A DNA stretch of 64,000 nt from Rhinopomastus cyanomelas (lineage: Eukaryota; Chordata; Aves; Bucerotiformes; Rhinopomastidae), in NCBI GenBank assembly GCA_013400115.1, contig VXBP01009311.1, forward strand, positions 31,169 through 95,168, written 5' to 3'. Below the pieces are notes generated by a model that saw only the letters and a list, made by a program, of their open reading frames with translations, ran no database searches and was not told where the DNA came from. Positions within the stretch are counted from its first letter, which is position 1. Every line of letters starts with the position of its first letter. Both the position numbers and the translations under genes were made by a program. Positions 1 to 11,739 of this stretch are shown here, piece after piece.

Positions 1-92
1 GAGATGTTGGGATGTGGGCTGGGCTTGATGATCCTGGAGGTCCTTTCCAGCCATAAAAATTCTATGATTCTAGTCTATGATTTCTGGTCCTA
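1..92 (+). mobile_element. CR1 LINE 3' end fragment
   Basis: The sequence reads as the CR1 3' terminus: a GGCTGG-CTTGATGATC stretch, then GGAGGTCCTTTCCAGCC, then degenerate ATTCTATG tail repeats. The element continues to the left of the window. No coding capacity remains. Confidence 0.85.
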
Positions 93-214
93 GGTGGAAA
101 CACAACCTGGAGAATGATTCCAGGAAAAAAAAAAAAAGTTGGTGAAAATTAAGTTAACTATTTTGCCTCCTCCAAAATGCTTCTGTTTCAAATTTTATTT
201 TAATTATCTGGTAG

Positions 215-318
215 GCTGTTCCCTCGAGCAGAGTTTATCAAAGCATTTAAAAATTATTCTTCTTGAAGAACACATTAGAAGAAAGCCTTCTACCAGTCAA
301 ACAGACATAGTGCCACCA
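215..318 (+). CDS. Internal exon of an unidentified type I membrane protein gene
   Basis: I do not recognise the protein. The stretch is bounded by a TAG acceptor (AG at 213-214) and a strong GTATGT donor at 319. It starts with the last two bases of a split codon and then has 34 open codons, beginning CSLEQSLSKHLK and ending TSQTDIVPP. It is hydrophilic and helix-prone, with EE and RRK clusters. The exon ends in phase 0, which fits the 19-nt exon at 707-725; that one in turn hands over in the right phase to the exon at 937. No start codon or upstream exon lies in the window, so the gene must begin to the left. The call rests on splice sites and phase agreement, not on homology. It could be a fortuitous open frame. 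Confidence 0.45.
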
Positions 319-706
319 GTATGTAGTTTAGGAAGCAATTCGCACTTCTTGCCATGTTCATCTTACTTTTTGTACTTCATTTTAAAAGTCACTGTTTCTC
401 GTTATTTTGTAATCATTATTATTTGCTCCATGCAGCTTTATGTTTGGACGCATAAGAAGACATAAAGGAACAAAGACATGAATGTGTTCAGACTGCTTAA
501 TTACAGTCTTGGGGTTTTTTGCTATTATATTCCATGTTTTCCATTGTACCTGCAAATGTCACCAGTGAAGAAGTTTTTAGGTGTTGTATGAATTATGTCA
601 GAAACTCTTGCAAGAGTCAGAGAGATGTCACCATTGGAGTTAGGCTTTTACATGCAAAAGTACTCCTTATTTCACATTCACTTTAATCTTTTTTTTTTTT
701 CCTTAG

Positions 707-725
707 AAGAGTGCAGAACAATCAG
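707..725 (+). CDS. 19-nt microexon of the same unidentified gene
   Basis: A long T-rich tract ending CCTTAG precedes the exon and a GT donor follows it (CAG/GTTGG). The 19 nt give KSAEQS plus one base. The previous exon ends in phase 0, and the next exon supplies the two bases that complete a valine codon, so all three exons join in one frame without a stop. The acceptor is one of the best-looking in this region. Microexons are easily missed by gene predictors. It is supported only by splice signals and phase. Confidence 0.45.
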
Positions 726-936
726 GTTGGTGCTCTAGAGACTGTTAAATTTTTTTTCATGCAATTTAAAGCACTTTTAACTTTTTTTTCCATTATCATT
801 TGACATTGTGCAGCTAAGAAATTGAAAGACCACCAGGATGAAAAGGAACTGTGCTGCAAATATACAATTTATCATTCAGTGTTTTGTAAAATTTTAATTA
901 ATGTGTTTCTCTAATTTTCGTGTGTTTCCTTTCCAG

Positions 937-1154
937 TCAAAATTGTCCTGAACTGCAAAACAAATAAGACAGTAAAACAGCAAGAACAGCCCTCAGCAGT
1001 GAAGTCTTTAGTAAATACCTTTTGCAAGCAAACATTAATGGCTTGGTTTGCAACAGTATTTTTCCTATTGGTAGTTGTTTTGGTTGGGGTTTTTATAATC
1101 AGGCGTAGACAGAAGTCAGGTCTTCTGTCTATGGCTATTCTGAATGAGACATGA
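937..1154 (+). CDS. Terminal coding exon with transmembrane segment, unidentified protein
   Basis: The acceptor is TTTCCTTTCCAG, with AG at 935-936. After two bases that finish a split codon there are 71 codons and a TGA at 1152-1154. Residues 1-30 are a hydrophilic, lysine- and glutamine-rich stem with two cysteines and two NKT-type sequences. Residues 33-54 form one long hydrophobic helix (MAWFATVFFLLVVVLVGVF). It is followed at once by RRRQK, a classic stop-transfer signal, and a tail of about 17 residues ending in ILNET. This architecture is typical of the C-terminus of a single-pass type I surface protein. The frame lies on the strand opposite to NFIB, so the gene is either nested in NFIB intron 2 or joined here wrongly at the 5987-6914 gap. 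The family is unknown to me. Confidence 0.5.
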
Positions 1155-2515
1155 AAGTGTCACAGCCCGTAGAACATAGCTGATGATCAACATCTTGATG
1201 TTCACACCTGATGCCCGTAAATCAACAGAGAAAAACAAGTGGGATGAAATGAAAAAATGTCTGAAGATAAGAATCGATGTATAGAGAGTCTTACAACCTC
1301 AGCTTCCGGGAGCTGTAGAAACAGCAACACAATGACGGTTCCCAGGTCAGCATACTTGCATTTTGAAACATTTGTGCATTCTGTTTGGGTTTTTTATATT
1401 CCATTATACCGGACCCTAGCTATAAAAATCCTGAGGGGAAAAGGTTTCAAGCAGGTCTGCAAAGTTTCATGGACTTGAAGCACAATGCAAAACAATGTCA
1501 TTAAGGTAAAGAAAACAAAAACAAGATGACTGCAGAAAGTAGCTTAATTTCATTCATGAAATGAAAAATGAATGTTTGAATTTGGGAAGCTGTTAGCATT
1601 TTACTATCCTGTCAAGTGTGTAAATCTAAATGTGTTCAGACGGCAGAATCAAGTCTAAACTGTAAGAAGAGTATACTTTTAAATGAACTCTTTCTCTGAG
1701 CTTTTTATTATTACACAAACTGAAGAAGATTCTCAAAATTCATGTCAAACTTACCAAAAACTTAAGTTTGCATATTGGTGTGTAAACTTAATGAACAAGT
1801 GGATGTGCTTTTAACACTAGTATTAAGTACATTTTTAAATGGCCAGAAAAGGTCAAGTGGCTTGTACATCTGGCCATATATGGGTATATTTCTATTGTTA
1901 AGAAGACAGTAGGAAAATACCATCTCTGCATGTACCATATCAACCGGCAAAGGAATCAACAAACTGTCATTGCAGGTAACAAAAAAAATTAGAGGCAAGA
2001 CTTTTCATCTTTTATGTATTACAGTCCACTAGGTCTTGCAATATTTTCATGCCATATTTAGTTCAACATACATCTACTTCTTCTAAAGTAATTTATACTT
2101 CACATATATGCATACAATTCATTGGTTTCTACTAACCAAGGGATTTTCTTTCCTCATAGAAAGACATTCTATGCATATACAAATTTGAAAGAGAAGATGG
2201 AAGGTCTAGTGTTTTAGTAGCTCATTATCAAAAATTACTCCTTCACAATAGAAGTCCAGACCAGTGGCTCAAGACTGAGTCAAAGAAACATGGGATTATA
2301 CAATTTAATAGAGAGAATGACAGACACAAAAAAAAAAGAAAAAGATCTAGAGACTGTAAAAGATATATCGGATCCATTTTCAGTCCAATCTACTTGTACC
2401 TTGCATAAAAGTCCAGTTGATTTTGTTATGCTCTTTTTTAATTATCAAATAAACATTCAAAAATTACTGATTTTTAAAATATTTTTTTAATAAAGAAGAA
2501 AGAAATCTCCCCATG
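1155..2515 (+). other. Probable 3' UTR of the unidentified membrane-protein gene
   Basis: There is no long open frame and no transposon in this stretch. It is AT-rich and ends near two plus-strand AATAAA signals. Its extent is inferred only from the stop codon at 1154 and those signals. Confidence 0.3.
2448..2494 (+). terminator. Two AATAAA polyadenylation signals
   Basis: AATAAA occurs at 2448-2453 and again at 2489-2494, about 1.3 kb after the TGA at 1154. They are candidates for the 3' end of the plus-strand gene. AATAAA is common in AT-rich DNA, so this is suggestive only. Confidence 0.3.
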
Positions 2516-2519
2516 AAAA

Positions 2520-4755
2520 AACCTGTGTGTAGGTGACAGGAAACAAAACAGCATTTTGTTCTTAACTTGCACAACCTAATTTATAGTAATAAAGCAGAAC
2601 CTAAGAGTTCTGGTAAATGTCAGTGCAGTCATGTTCATTACATATGTTGATAGGTATGAAGCAAAGTCTCTGTAGACCCTTCAAAAATTGCACACAGCCG
2701 ATTTAATGCAAACCAGAAGTCACTGACGGCTGGATGAACATTCAGTTTCACTCCCACATGGATATTAACACAAAGTTGGGGGAGGGGGTTTCCTTCTCGT
2801 TTATTTACAGTTAAAGGGTGTGACTTGAGGAATGAGCATAAGGCCAGCAAAGGACAGATTTGGTTTATGGGAAGACACCTCCCAGCCTACCATTCTCCAG
2901 CCACCGCAGCAAAAGCACCCGAGTTGTGTGTAACCTCCTCCCCCTCTCGTTTGCTTTGCCCAATCTCGTCTGGGCCTGCTCCAATAACAACATCTGCTTG
3001 GCAGCTTTTCAAACCCATGGATAGTTATCTAACTGAAGCTTTTGTGCAGCACTGTTTATTCTATGTGAAGAAATGCCTCCTTAGTTGAAAGAGTACTTTA
3101 GAAAAGCTGTGCAGCTATTAGCAAGTGAAGCACAAGGCTAATAACCCCCACCTGCTCATCAAATTAATTATGACATCTGAATCATTAGAACTCAGAAAGA
3201 ACACACAACTGCAGACTTGTCACATGTAGAAATAAACACTCTTCACATTAGGGGAGGGAAATACATGGCAAAAAGGTCCAGTGGAAAAACATCTACCCTC
3301 CCCATTTCGGTTATTAAAAATGTGCCTTATTAACTTCCCAAAGGCAAAAACTAAATGAGAGAAGTTAGGAGTGGATGATTTTTTCCTGCAGAACACGTCC
3401 ATGCCACTGTATGGGCTTTGTGAAGAAAAGGACGAGAAAAACTTATCAACACAGTGATCTTCACAGCAGGATTGTAAATCATCATGTTCCTTCATGAGAA
3501 ATATTGATGCCAGAAGATTCCATAACAAGCTGGTGGGAGAGGTGCAGATATCACCACCTCGATTCAATTACTCCAAACGTAACACACATATCTTTAGGTA
3601 AGATGAATTTTCAGGTCTAAGGTAGACAAAACACCGGTGAAGAACAAAGATTAAAGTCTAAGCCAAACTTTAACTCTCTGGCAAATAGCAAAACCAGTAA
3701 CAATTTCAAAATGCAAAGTATCTGCAAGGCAGATTCCACCAAGTTCAGATTGTGAAGGATAAAGCACTGCTGAATGTAACAGTCCAATTTTGCCTACTAA
3801 TCAGATTATCAAACCTATGGGATCATTACGCCACAATTCATGTAGATGATAGACTCTTTCAGTCACAAGTATGAATTCAACTGAAAAGGTTTTCACTTGT
3901 TACACTTCTGGATGTCTGGGTTGTCTTTGTTACATTTCTGGATGTGGGAAGAATAAACATTTTTTCACTGAAAAAGTAACAGCCCTATACCCCACCATGT
4001 ACTTAACTTTCAAAGTGGTTCTTAAATAAATGTGCAATTGATGGCAAAATAATTTTAAACTATTATCTTATTTCTTTTATTATCAAAATTAAAGTAGAGA
4101 CTTTTGCAAGTTCATGTGTTTAGTCACTAAAAATTGCTAGGCACTAAAAACATAAATGTTGGAAAAGTGTCTTGCATTTGTCCCAACTCATTCTTGGTCA
4201 ACAGCGCTTCTTCCAAAACTGGCAGTAGCCAATTCCTCTACTACAAAGACTTCACCTTCAAGAAACATTTATACCGTAAGTGTAGTACTTCCTAAGTAAG
4301 CCACAAAACACAAACCAAATAGTAGATGGGATACTACTTGTTGCAGGTCAGCTTCACTCACATTTCTCCCATTAGTATCTTTCACTGTGTTAGTAGCAAC
4401 CACTGCTCTTTGCAATTAAAGACCTCCAGTATTATTTCTGGTGAAAAAATGGTGTAGAATTAATTTTCAGATGTGATGATACTGGTTGTCTATCCTATCC
4501 CTAATTTTTAAGCAATATGTATGCTAATTATTGAGAAAATTGTGTTGGAACCTCAATTACCTACCCATTTTTATTTGGATTTACTTCAATTATATTTTTT
4601 TACCTATTCAGAAGATGATTTTTGTTGATTTATTCAATTCTCCCATTTAGCCCAAAGTTGAGTGGCATAAAAGTATAGTAAATACAAAAAGGTACTCCCA
4701 GCTTTGATTTTGCCATGTAGGAAGAGAGACATTCATCCTACAGAACAAATCACTA
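2520..4755. other. Non-coding stretch, nothing recognised
   Basis: Apart from short chance frames I see no gene and no clear repeat. At about 3896-3950 an imperfect local duplication of a GTTACA-TTCTGGATGT phrase is visible. Confidence 0.5.
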
Positions 4756-5118
4756 TCACTTGAATGCGTCAGAGTTGCAGAACCAGAATACAGCAGAAAC
4801 AGAAATTTTATTCATCACACAAGGAGACTGTTCTGAACAGATTGACATGTCTGGGAGGATTAGTCTCACATTCACTCTTCTCAAAAGCTCCACTTTTTGA
4901 GAGTTCCTCTTCACTAGAGATTTGATGTGTTGATATTGAAGCCTATGGCTTCCCCCACAGTAGTTTTTGGGTTTGTAGGCAGAAAAATAGTGTGTCCCTC
5001 TCTCTACACTCATACTCCTTCCCACAGAACTGTTGGTACTGCCCATTGCTGCAATTTGTTCCTGCCTCATCTCATGCACATACTGCTCCTTCACATCACA
5101 AAACACATAAAAAACCAA
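4756..5118 (-). pseudogene. Possible old terminal exon or pseudogene fragment
   Basis: A 120-codon open frame on the minus strand has unusually protein-like composition (for example EQYVHEMRQEQIAAMGS). A pyrimidine-rich stretch and an AG precede its hydrophilic part, and an AATAAA lies near its end. A second minus-strand frame overlapping the 3' half is also protein-like (acidic, EEELSKSGAFEKSE) and ends at the same AATAAA. That would fit a frame shift in a decayed exon. I recognise no family. A chance open frame in intronic DNA is the main alternative. Confidence 0.2.
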
Positions 5119-5395
5119 AAATCAAAAGACAGAAAAAAATCCCAGGAAAACTGTGAAGAAATAAAGCAAGGAAGACTATGGTACATTCAGGATTCTCATC
5201 TATTTTAGCTTATTATTTGATTTAAAGGAAAAAAATATAAATGTACAATTTGTATTCAATGATACATAAACAAATACTTTGATTTGGAGGAACCTACTGC
5301 TTTTCTTCTTACTATAAAAACCCACAATGTACATACAACCGTAGGGCACTTTGCCCTGCAGACACATTTAAAGTTATCTAAGAAGCTGAGTGAAT

Positions 5396-5986
5396 CTGAC
5401 CAGGTACCAGTATAGGCTGGGGACTGACCTGTTGGAGAGCAGTATAGGAGAAAGGGACCTGGGGGTCCTGGTGGACAGCAGGATGACTATGAGCCAGCAG
5501 TGTGCTCTTGTAGCCAAGAGGGCCAACAGCATCCTGCAGTGGATCAGAAGGGGGGTGGTTAGCAGATCAAGAGAGGTTCTTCTCCCCCTCTACCCTGCCC
5601 TGGTGAGACCACACCTGTCCAGTTGTAGGCTACTCAGTTCAAGAGGGATGTGGAGCTGCTGGAGAGTGTCCAGCATAGGACAACGAGGATGATGAAGGAG
5701 GTGGAGCACCTCCCTTACGAGGAGAGGCTGAGGGAGTTGGGTCTCCTTAGCTTGGAGAAGAGGAGACTGAGGGGTGACCTCATTAATGTCTATAAATGTG
5801 TGAAGGGTGGGTGTCGGGAGGATGGAGCCGGGCTCTTCTCAATGTTGTCATGTAGTGATAGGACAAGGGGCAATGGTTGTAAGCTGGAACATGGGAGGTT
5901 TCACATCAACCTAAGAAGGAACTTCTCCACAGTGAGTGTGACAGAGCACTGGAACAGGTTGCCCAGGGAGGTTGTGGAGTGTCCTT
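5396..5986 (+). mobile_element. CR1 LINE, 5'-truncated, cut by assembly gap
   Basis: This is the C-terminal part of CR1 ORF2. The translation shows the diagnostic LGVLVDSRM, MSQQCALVAKRANSI and LLPLYPALVRPHL phrases and then ELGLLSLEKRRLRGDLI. Frames are broken between these parts. It ends in the VTEHWNRLPREVVE region at the N gap, so the 3' tail is missing. It is a dead copy. Confidence 0.95.
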
Positions 5987-6914
5987 NNNNNNNNNNNNNN
6001 NNNNNNNNNNNNNNNNNNNNNNNNNNNNNNNNNNNNNNNNNNNNNNNNNNNNNNNNNNNNNNNNNNNNNNNNNNNNNNNNNNNNNNNNNNNNNNNNNNNN
6101 NNNNNNNNNNNNNNNNNNNNNNNNNNNNNNNNNNNNNNNNNNNNNNNNNNNNNNNNNNNNNNNNNNNNNNNNNNNNNNNNNNNNNNNNNNNNNNNNNNNN
6201 NNNNNNNNNNNNNNNNNNNNNNNNNNNNNNNNNNNNNNNNNNNNNNNNNNNNNNNNNNNNNNNNNNNNNNNNNNNNNNNNNNNNNNNNNNNNNNNNNNNN
6301 NNNNNNNNNNNNNNNNNNNNNNNNNNNNNNNNNNNNNNNNNNNNNNNNNNNNNNNNNNNNNNNNNNNNNNNNNNNNNNNNNNNNNNNNNNNNNNNNNNNN
6401 NNNNNNNNNNNNNNNNNNNNNNNNNNNNNNNNNNNNNNNNNNNNNNNNNNNNNNNNNNNNNNNNNNNNNNNNNNNNNNNNNNNNNNNNNNNNNNNNNNNN
6501 NNNNNNNNNNNNNNNNNNNNNNNNNNNNNNNNNNNNNNNNNNNNNNNNNNNNNNNNNNNNNNNNNNNNNNNNNNNNNNNNNNNNNNNNNNNNNNNNNNNN
6601 NNNNNNNNNNNNNNNNNNNNNNNNNNNNNNNNNNNNNNNNNNNNNNNNNNNNNNNNNNNNNNNNNNNNNNNNNNNNNNNNNNNNNNNNNNNNNNNNNNNN
6701 NNNNNNNNNNNNNNNNNNNNNNNNNNNNNNNNNNNNNNNNNNNNNNNNNNNNNNNNNNNNNNNNNNNNNNNNNNNNNNNNNNNNNNNNNNNNNNNNNNNN
6801 NNNNNNNNNNNNNNNNNNNNNNNNNNNNNNNNNNNNNNNNNNNNNNNNNNNNNNNNNNNNNNNNNNNNNNNNNNNNNNNNNNNNNNNNNNNNNNNNNNNN
6901 NNNNNNNNNNNNNN
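5987..6914. other. Assembly gap, 928 N
   Basis: A run of N separates a contig that ends inside a CR1 copy from a short 575-bp contig. Joins at repeats are error-prone, so the linkage of 1-5986 to NFIB is less secure than the rest. Long open frames that span the gap are artefacts. Confidence 0.99.
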
Positions 6915-7235
6915 TCATTTAATTTTCATTTAATTTTCATTTATAAAATTTTTGTTTTATTATTATTATGGTTCACAGTTATATATTATTATTATGGAAC
7001 AGTGCTGGGCAACCTCTTCTTTATCTGTTCACCCCAGTTTTGCCCTATGCTGTAAGTCATATGTATGTATCATTTTCAGACTGATACTTTTCCATGGTCA
7101 AGATCATTGATTAGTGTGTGCTCCAACCACAACAGTGCTTGGAAGAAACACTACAGAAGCCAACCCTGACACATCACTCCCCTAAGTGCAGAGCAGCAGA
7201 GATGGAGACATCCACCACTAGTGCAGCCTAAGAAG

Positions 7236-7489
7236 GAAAAGCCTCCCAAGTTTGGATGTTTGGTTTTTGCAGTTTGCATATGCTGGGGCTTTGTCATCCA
7301 CGTTTTCATATATTCTATCTTTTGACACAGCACCCTTCAGTGCCAAAAAGCAAGGGAACAGCCATTCCACCACTGCTAGATAAGGAGTGTCCAAATGTGT
7401 TGTCCTGTCTGCAACTACACTTTCTATATCTGTTCTGAATCATGCTCAATTACAGATTATACCAACAGGGTGTATGTTTCTGGTGTTGG
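7236..7489. repeat. 254-bp block identical to 8733-8986 (contig end overlap)
   Basis: The block matches 8733-8986 at a constant offset of 1497 with no difference that I can see. It ends at the single N at 7490, and its partner begins right after the single N at 8732. This is the expected picture of two overlapping contig ends that were not merged. Confidence 0.9.
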
Positions 7490-7490
7490 N

Positions 7491-8731
7491 CCTATGATGA
7501 CCTTGAGCATTTTTAGGCATTCCTAAGAGGAAAGGAAAGAAAAACTGTTCTCCATCAGTACACCATTAACTGAGTTTACAACACTGTGCATGACAAAAAT
7601 TTGAGTGGTAACCACCAAGTTACAAAATATCTAATAAATCTGCATGTGATCTATATGCTCTACCTTTTCCTAAAATATGTCTCACTGGGAATTAAAGGCA
7701 AGTGAAGACACAGAATTTATGGGTCCAAATTTAAAACCAGACTATTACTTGCAGATGCAACATCAGAGTGGGAAGGGTTAAGGGTGAACTAGTCAAAATA
7801 CTCTAAAAGTTGTTTTTTAAAAACTATTTTCCACAGCTATGGAATTATTTTACAATGATGAATGATAAATATATATGCTATAAAACAACATACCTATAGT
7901 GTATGAAAGGACCCAAACAGACGCACAGAGACATGCACATGGTGTATGTGTTGTGTATGTTAAAGTGCAAGGAGGGAACAGAATGCAAAGAAGTGTGCTC
8001 TGTGATAACCACACACCAAAAATTACTCTGCATGGAATTTTCTGACATGTTGCTAGATTTAGCATCACGGTCATCTAACTCTTAAAAATGCCAAAGGACA
8101 TGCCAGAGACAGAGACACAGAGAGAGAGAGAGAGAGAGAGAGCATGTCTTTCTCAAAACTGCAGTTCCTAGATGTCTTTACAAAGCACAGTGCTCCTCAT
8201 ATCCACTTAATCTCTGCACACATCTCCACCCCTGCTTCCGTCCCAATGGTATGTGGTCTTAAAAATACAAATGTTCAAGTTTCCTGGAGCTGAGCGAAAG
8301 AGGAAAAGTCCCACTCCCAAGAGGCAAAACTAAATGCTCTCAGAGTCCCTGAAGTTGTTAACTACAATACAATATAATGTGGCACTTCACCACAATTAGC
8401 AAGAGGGAAACAGCCTTTTTTTCACCTCCAATGGCATTAAAGAGATAAGGCAATGAATTCCAGATCATATCTGAAGGCACAAAGGTGTCTGATCAAGAAT
8501 GTGCTTATATGGACAAGGAGTGATATTTCATGTGAGGAAGCAGGAAACAAACACAAAAAACCCAGAAAACCAAAAACCAGAGCAGCACAAATCTGCTCAA
8601 AACCAGTCATAGCTGCATATATGGTTAGGAGCAACATGCAAACAGGATTAAAAAACACATCACAACCAATAAAAAAGTGCTGTGATTACTTTTTTCTCTT
8701 TACATTTTTATTAAAAATTTAATTTTTCTTT
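7491..8731. other. 1.24-kb contig between two single-N joins; no gene seen
   Basis: The contig is bounded by N at 7490 and N at 8732. It has no convincing exon or transposon and contains an (AG)n microsatellite. Because the flanking contigs overlap each other, this piece may belong elsewhere. Confidence 0.6.
8119..8142. repeat. (AG)n microsatellite
   Basis: About 12 uninterrupted AG units, preceded by degenerate AGAC and AGAG units. Confidence 0.9.
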
Positions 8732-8732
8732 N

Positions 8733-8986
8733 GAAAAGCCTCCCAAGTTTGGATGTTTGGTTTTTGCAGTTTGCATATGCTGGGGCTTTGTCATCCACGT
8801 TTTCATATATTCTATCTTTTGACACAGCACCCTTCAGTGCCAAAAAGCAAGGGAACAGCCATTCCACCACTGCTAGATAAGGAGTGTCCAAATGTGTTGT
8901 CCTGTCTGCAACTACACTTTCTATATCTGTTCTGAATCATGCTCAATTACAGATTATACCAACAGGGTGTATGTTTCTGGTGTTGG
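8733..8986. repeat. Second copy of the 254-bp block
   Basis: Identical to 7236-7489. Here the sequence continues without a break into the long contig 8733-44484 that carries both NFIB exons, so this is the more reliable copy. Confidence 0.9.
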
Positions 8987-9039
8987 GTGCCAAAATTATT
9001 TTAAAAAGCAATGTAGCTTGCTGTCATTAAGCCAAACCA

Positions 9040-9200
9040 AAACTCTTGTCAGTGCCAAATGTGACTCTACTGCCAACAGTTGTCTACTGTTAGACTATAC
9101 CACCCATTGTGTGATCGCTCTTCCTCTCCGTCTGTGCAATAAAGAGGCCGAACTCCGTTCCTTTGGAGTGACGCATCACTGCTCTACTCAGAACTGCAAA
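9040..9200 (+). mobile_element. Possible ERV LTR remnant (R/U5-like)
   Basis: An AATAAA (in GTGCAATAAAGAGG) is followed by a GC-richer stretch and preceded by a CTCTTCCTCTCCGTC tract. This resembles the polyadenylation region of a retroviral LTR. No terminal TG..CA pair or flanking duplication was identified. Weak call. Confidence 0.3.
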
Positions 9201-9359
9201 CATATTTTTGGACATGACAGAAGCCATTTTACCCCATACCCTCCCCCACAGATGACAATTCAGTTAGAAGATTTCAGAATGCAAACCTACTCGTACAAAA
9301 CCAGGCTAGGATATAACAATGAAAACCCCAAATATAAAGATTTATGATTTTATATGAGA

Positions 9360-11138
9360 ACATTTAATATTTTTAGCTATTATACCTAAATATGAAATTT
9401 TTCACTTTAATTTCACAGAATTGAAGAAAAATATGGGTTTTCCATCAGCTTAAAATTAGTCCAGTACAGGTTAGATTTTAAAAACTTGCACCCGATCAGT
9501 AAGGGAAAACAAAACACAGAACACTTTAAAACTGGTTCACAGCTTCTGGACTCTTACACTTACTCCTCATTAGGATTTCTTGACAGTTCCAAAACCACAG
9601 CCTCTGAAGTACCACAGTAACTCCCTATTTCAGAAAGAAGGTAATAGACCAGTCTCCCAGAAAGCACAATGCAATAACCACGGAGAATTGCTGATTTTAT
9701 GCTGATAAACACTGCACTGCTTTTTATCCAAGTGCTTCGAAGTCTTACAAACATGATTAAGACTTAACCATGACTGAGAGATAAGCAAACGTATTAAAGG
9801 CTTTTAGACTAAGAGCTGAGCAGCTGAGGCACCTGCTGATGTCCAAAGGATATCATTCTTTTGGCCTCCATTCAGGCAGGAATTAACTAGGAGCTCACTA
9901 TGAAACTGAAGAACCTGACCCAAATTCTCAGAACCCAAGTTCCTGACCGATTGGAGCTGAGACAGACAATTTGTACTCTCAGTGGGTTTGTGCAAAATGA
10001 AAATGGATCTTTTAAGTATTTGACAAATTTATATATGTGTACAAAGACATGAGTATTGCAATTATCATCAATTGTAAAAAAACTTCTTGAATAAACTGAA
10101 CTGGAAAACCAAGCCAGGAACCTTAAAAGAATTTACCTCAGGAAATTAATTTCCCTACTTTGAAGTTGGGGATACATATAAATATTGTATTCCTTATATG
10201 AGACCAATCTTTGTGGTCCTGTAACTGCAGAATAGCAGTGAATTTTCAAGTTATTTTTCCATGTACTTTTTCTACAAATTTTTAATACCAAATCTGCTGA
10301 TGATTAATTGTTAGTCCTACAAAAGTCACTACTAAGGAACATTTTTCTACTAAGCATTTTAGAAGAAAAATGCTAAATTTTATTCTTGGCATTGTCAATG
10401 GAATTTTACTGCAAATAAGTCTGTTTTTAGCCAAATATGGACAACATATAAACAGCTACATTCTCTCTTCAGCAGCCCATCCACATAATTTACACAGAAA
10501 AATATGCTAAAGTCTAAGATGTATTTCATTTAACAGTCTGTCTACACTGGGCAATGACTGCAGAATTGTCCACACTTAGCAAAGCCATCATATTTCCAAA
10601 CTCTGACAATGCAATAAATTTCACTGCACAAAGGCACTCAGCACAAGTTGAAAATGTTTGCAACAAGAGCTAGCACAGTTTTTACTAGAGCGTAGAAGAG
10701 AGTAGTTAAGTTTGCAGCTGTGCTTATTTACTAACTTTAAACTGCTTTCCAAACACACACAAAACAGTCAACTCAGTTGAAGGATAATTAATATATCAAA
10801 CTACTGTGTTAAAATTGTAATTTCTCTATTGTTTGGGGAAGGGTTGAGGAAAGTCCTGGCATGAATACTGGTGACATTTGCTTCAGAACCTCCAGCCACA
10901 ACATGAAAATAGGCAAATGCAAACTTTTATGTTAAAAGTCTTGAAATTAACACATTGGTCCTGCAATAAATATACCAGTTTTCCTACAGAGATGACAAAT
11001 AGTTATTTACCTACAGTAGCACAGATTTCACCCACAACTCCATGGCTTACATTCACCCAAATTCTCAGCTGAAGCAACTACTATCACGTTCACATACAGA
11101 CCTATGCTTGAAAACAATGTTGAAAGCAGTAAGTAGCA
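9360..11138 (-). other. NFIB intron 2 sequence, nothing recognised
   Basis: AT-rich unique sequence without convincing exons or transposons. Confidence 0.5.
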
Positions 11139-11600
11139 TCACAGCATTTTCTAGGCTTGAAAACAATTTCAGATTCATTGAGTCTAATCATTAACCTAAC
11201 TCTACAGACCACCACTAAACCATGTCCCTAAGCTATATACACAACCTGTAAACATGTCAAGGGATGGACATTCAACCATCCCTCTGGGCAGTGACTACCA
11301 TTTAAATTAAGAAGTTTTTCCTAATGCCTAACCTAAACTCACTCTGGCAAAACTTGAGGACATTTCTTCTTCTCCTGTCACTCATTCTGTGAGAAGTGAC
11401 CAACAGCCACTTCAGGTAGAACTAGAGAGCAAAAACATCACCCTTCAACCTTCTCCTCTTCAGACTAAGCCCCAGCTCCTTCAGTTGCTTCCCTTAAGGT
11501 TTGTTCTCCATATCCTTCACCAGCCTTACTGCCCTTGTTTGGAGCTGCTTCAACACCTCAATGGCTTTCCTGTACTGAGGTGCCTAAAATTACTGAAGTA
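11139..11600 (-). mobile_element. Old, diverged CR1 LINE fragment
   Basis: The plus strand reads as the complement of a CR1 3' region. It has an ATCACAG start, a CTAAACCATGTCCCTAAG phrase, GGGCAGTGACTACCA, and further on CCAGCTCCTTCAGTTGC and CACCAGCCTTACTGCCC. Many small indels make it clearly older than the copies at 16760 or 58544. Confidence 0.85.
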
Positions 11601-11739
11601 TTTTTGTTTCATATCAAGTCTTTGAGAAATTCTTTTCAGAATACATTTCAGATGCTTTGCATATCTGACATATGCTTAACTTAATGCAGTAAGCTTGAAG
11701 GAAGCACAAAGGAGGAACAGGATTGTTACCTATTATGGG

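Noticed and set aside
3220..3567. 115-codon minus-strand frame
   Set aside because: No acceptor or donor with matching phase, no domain, ordinary intronic composition.
5650..7055. Very long open frames of 316-427 codons
   Set aside because: They are mostly N translated as X across the gap. Only the first part is CR1 ORF2.
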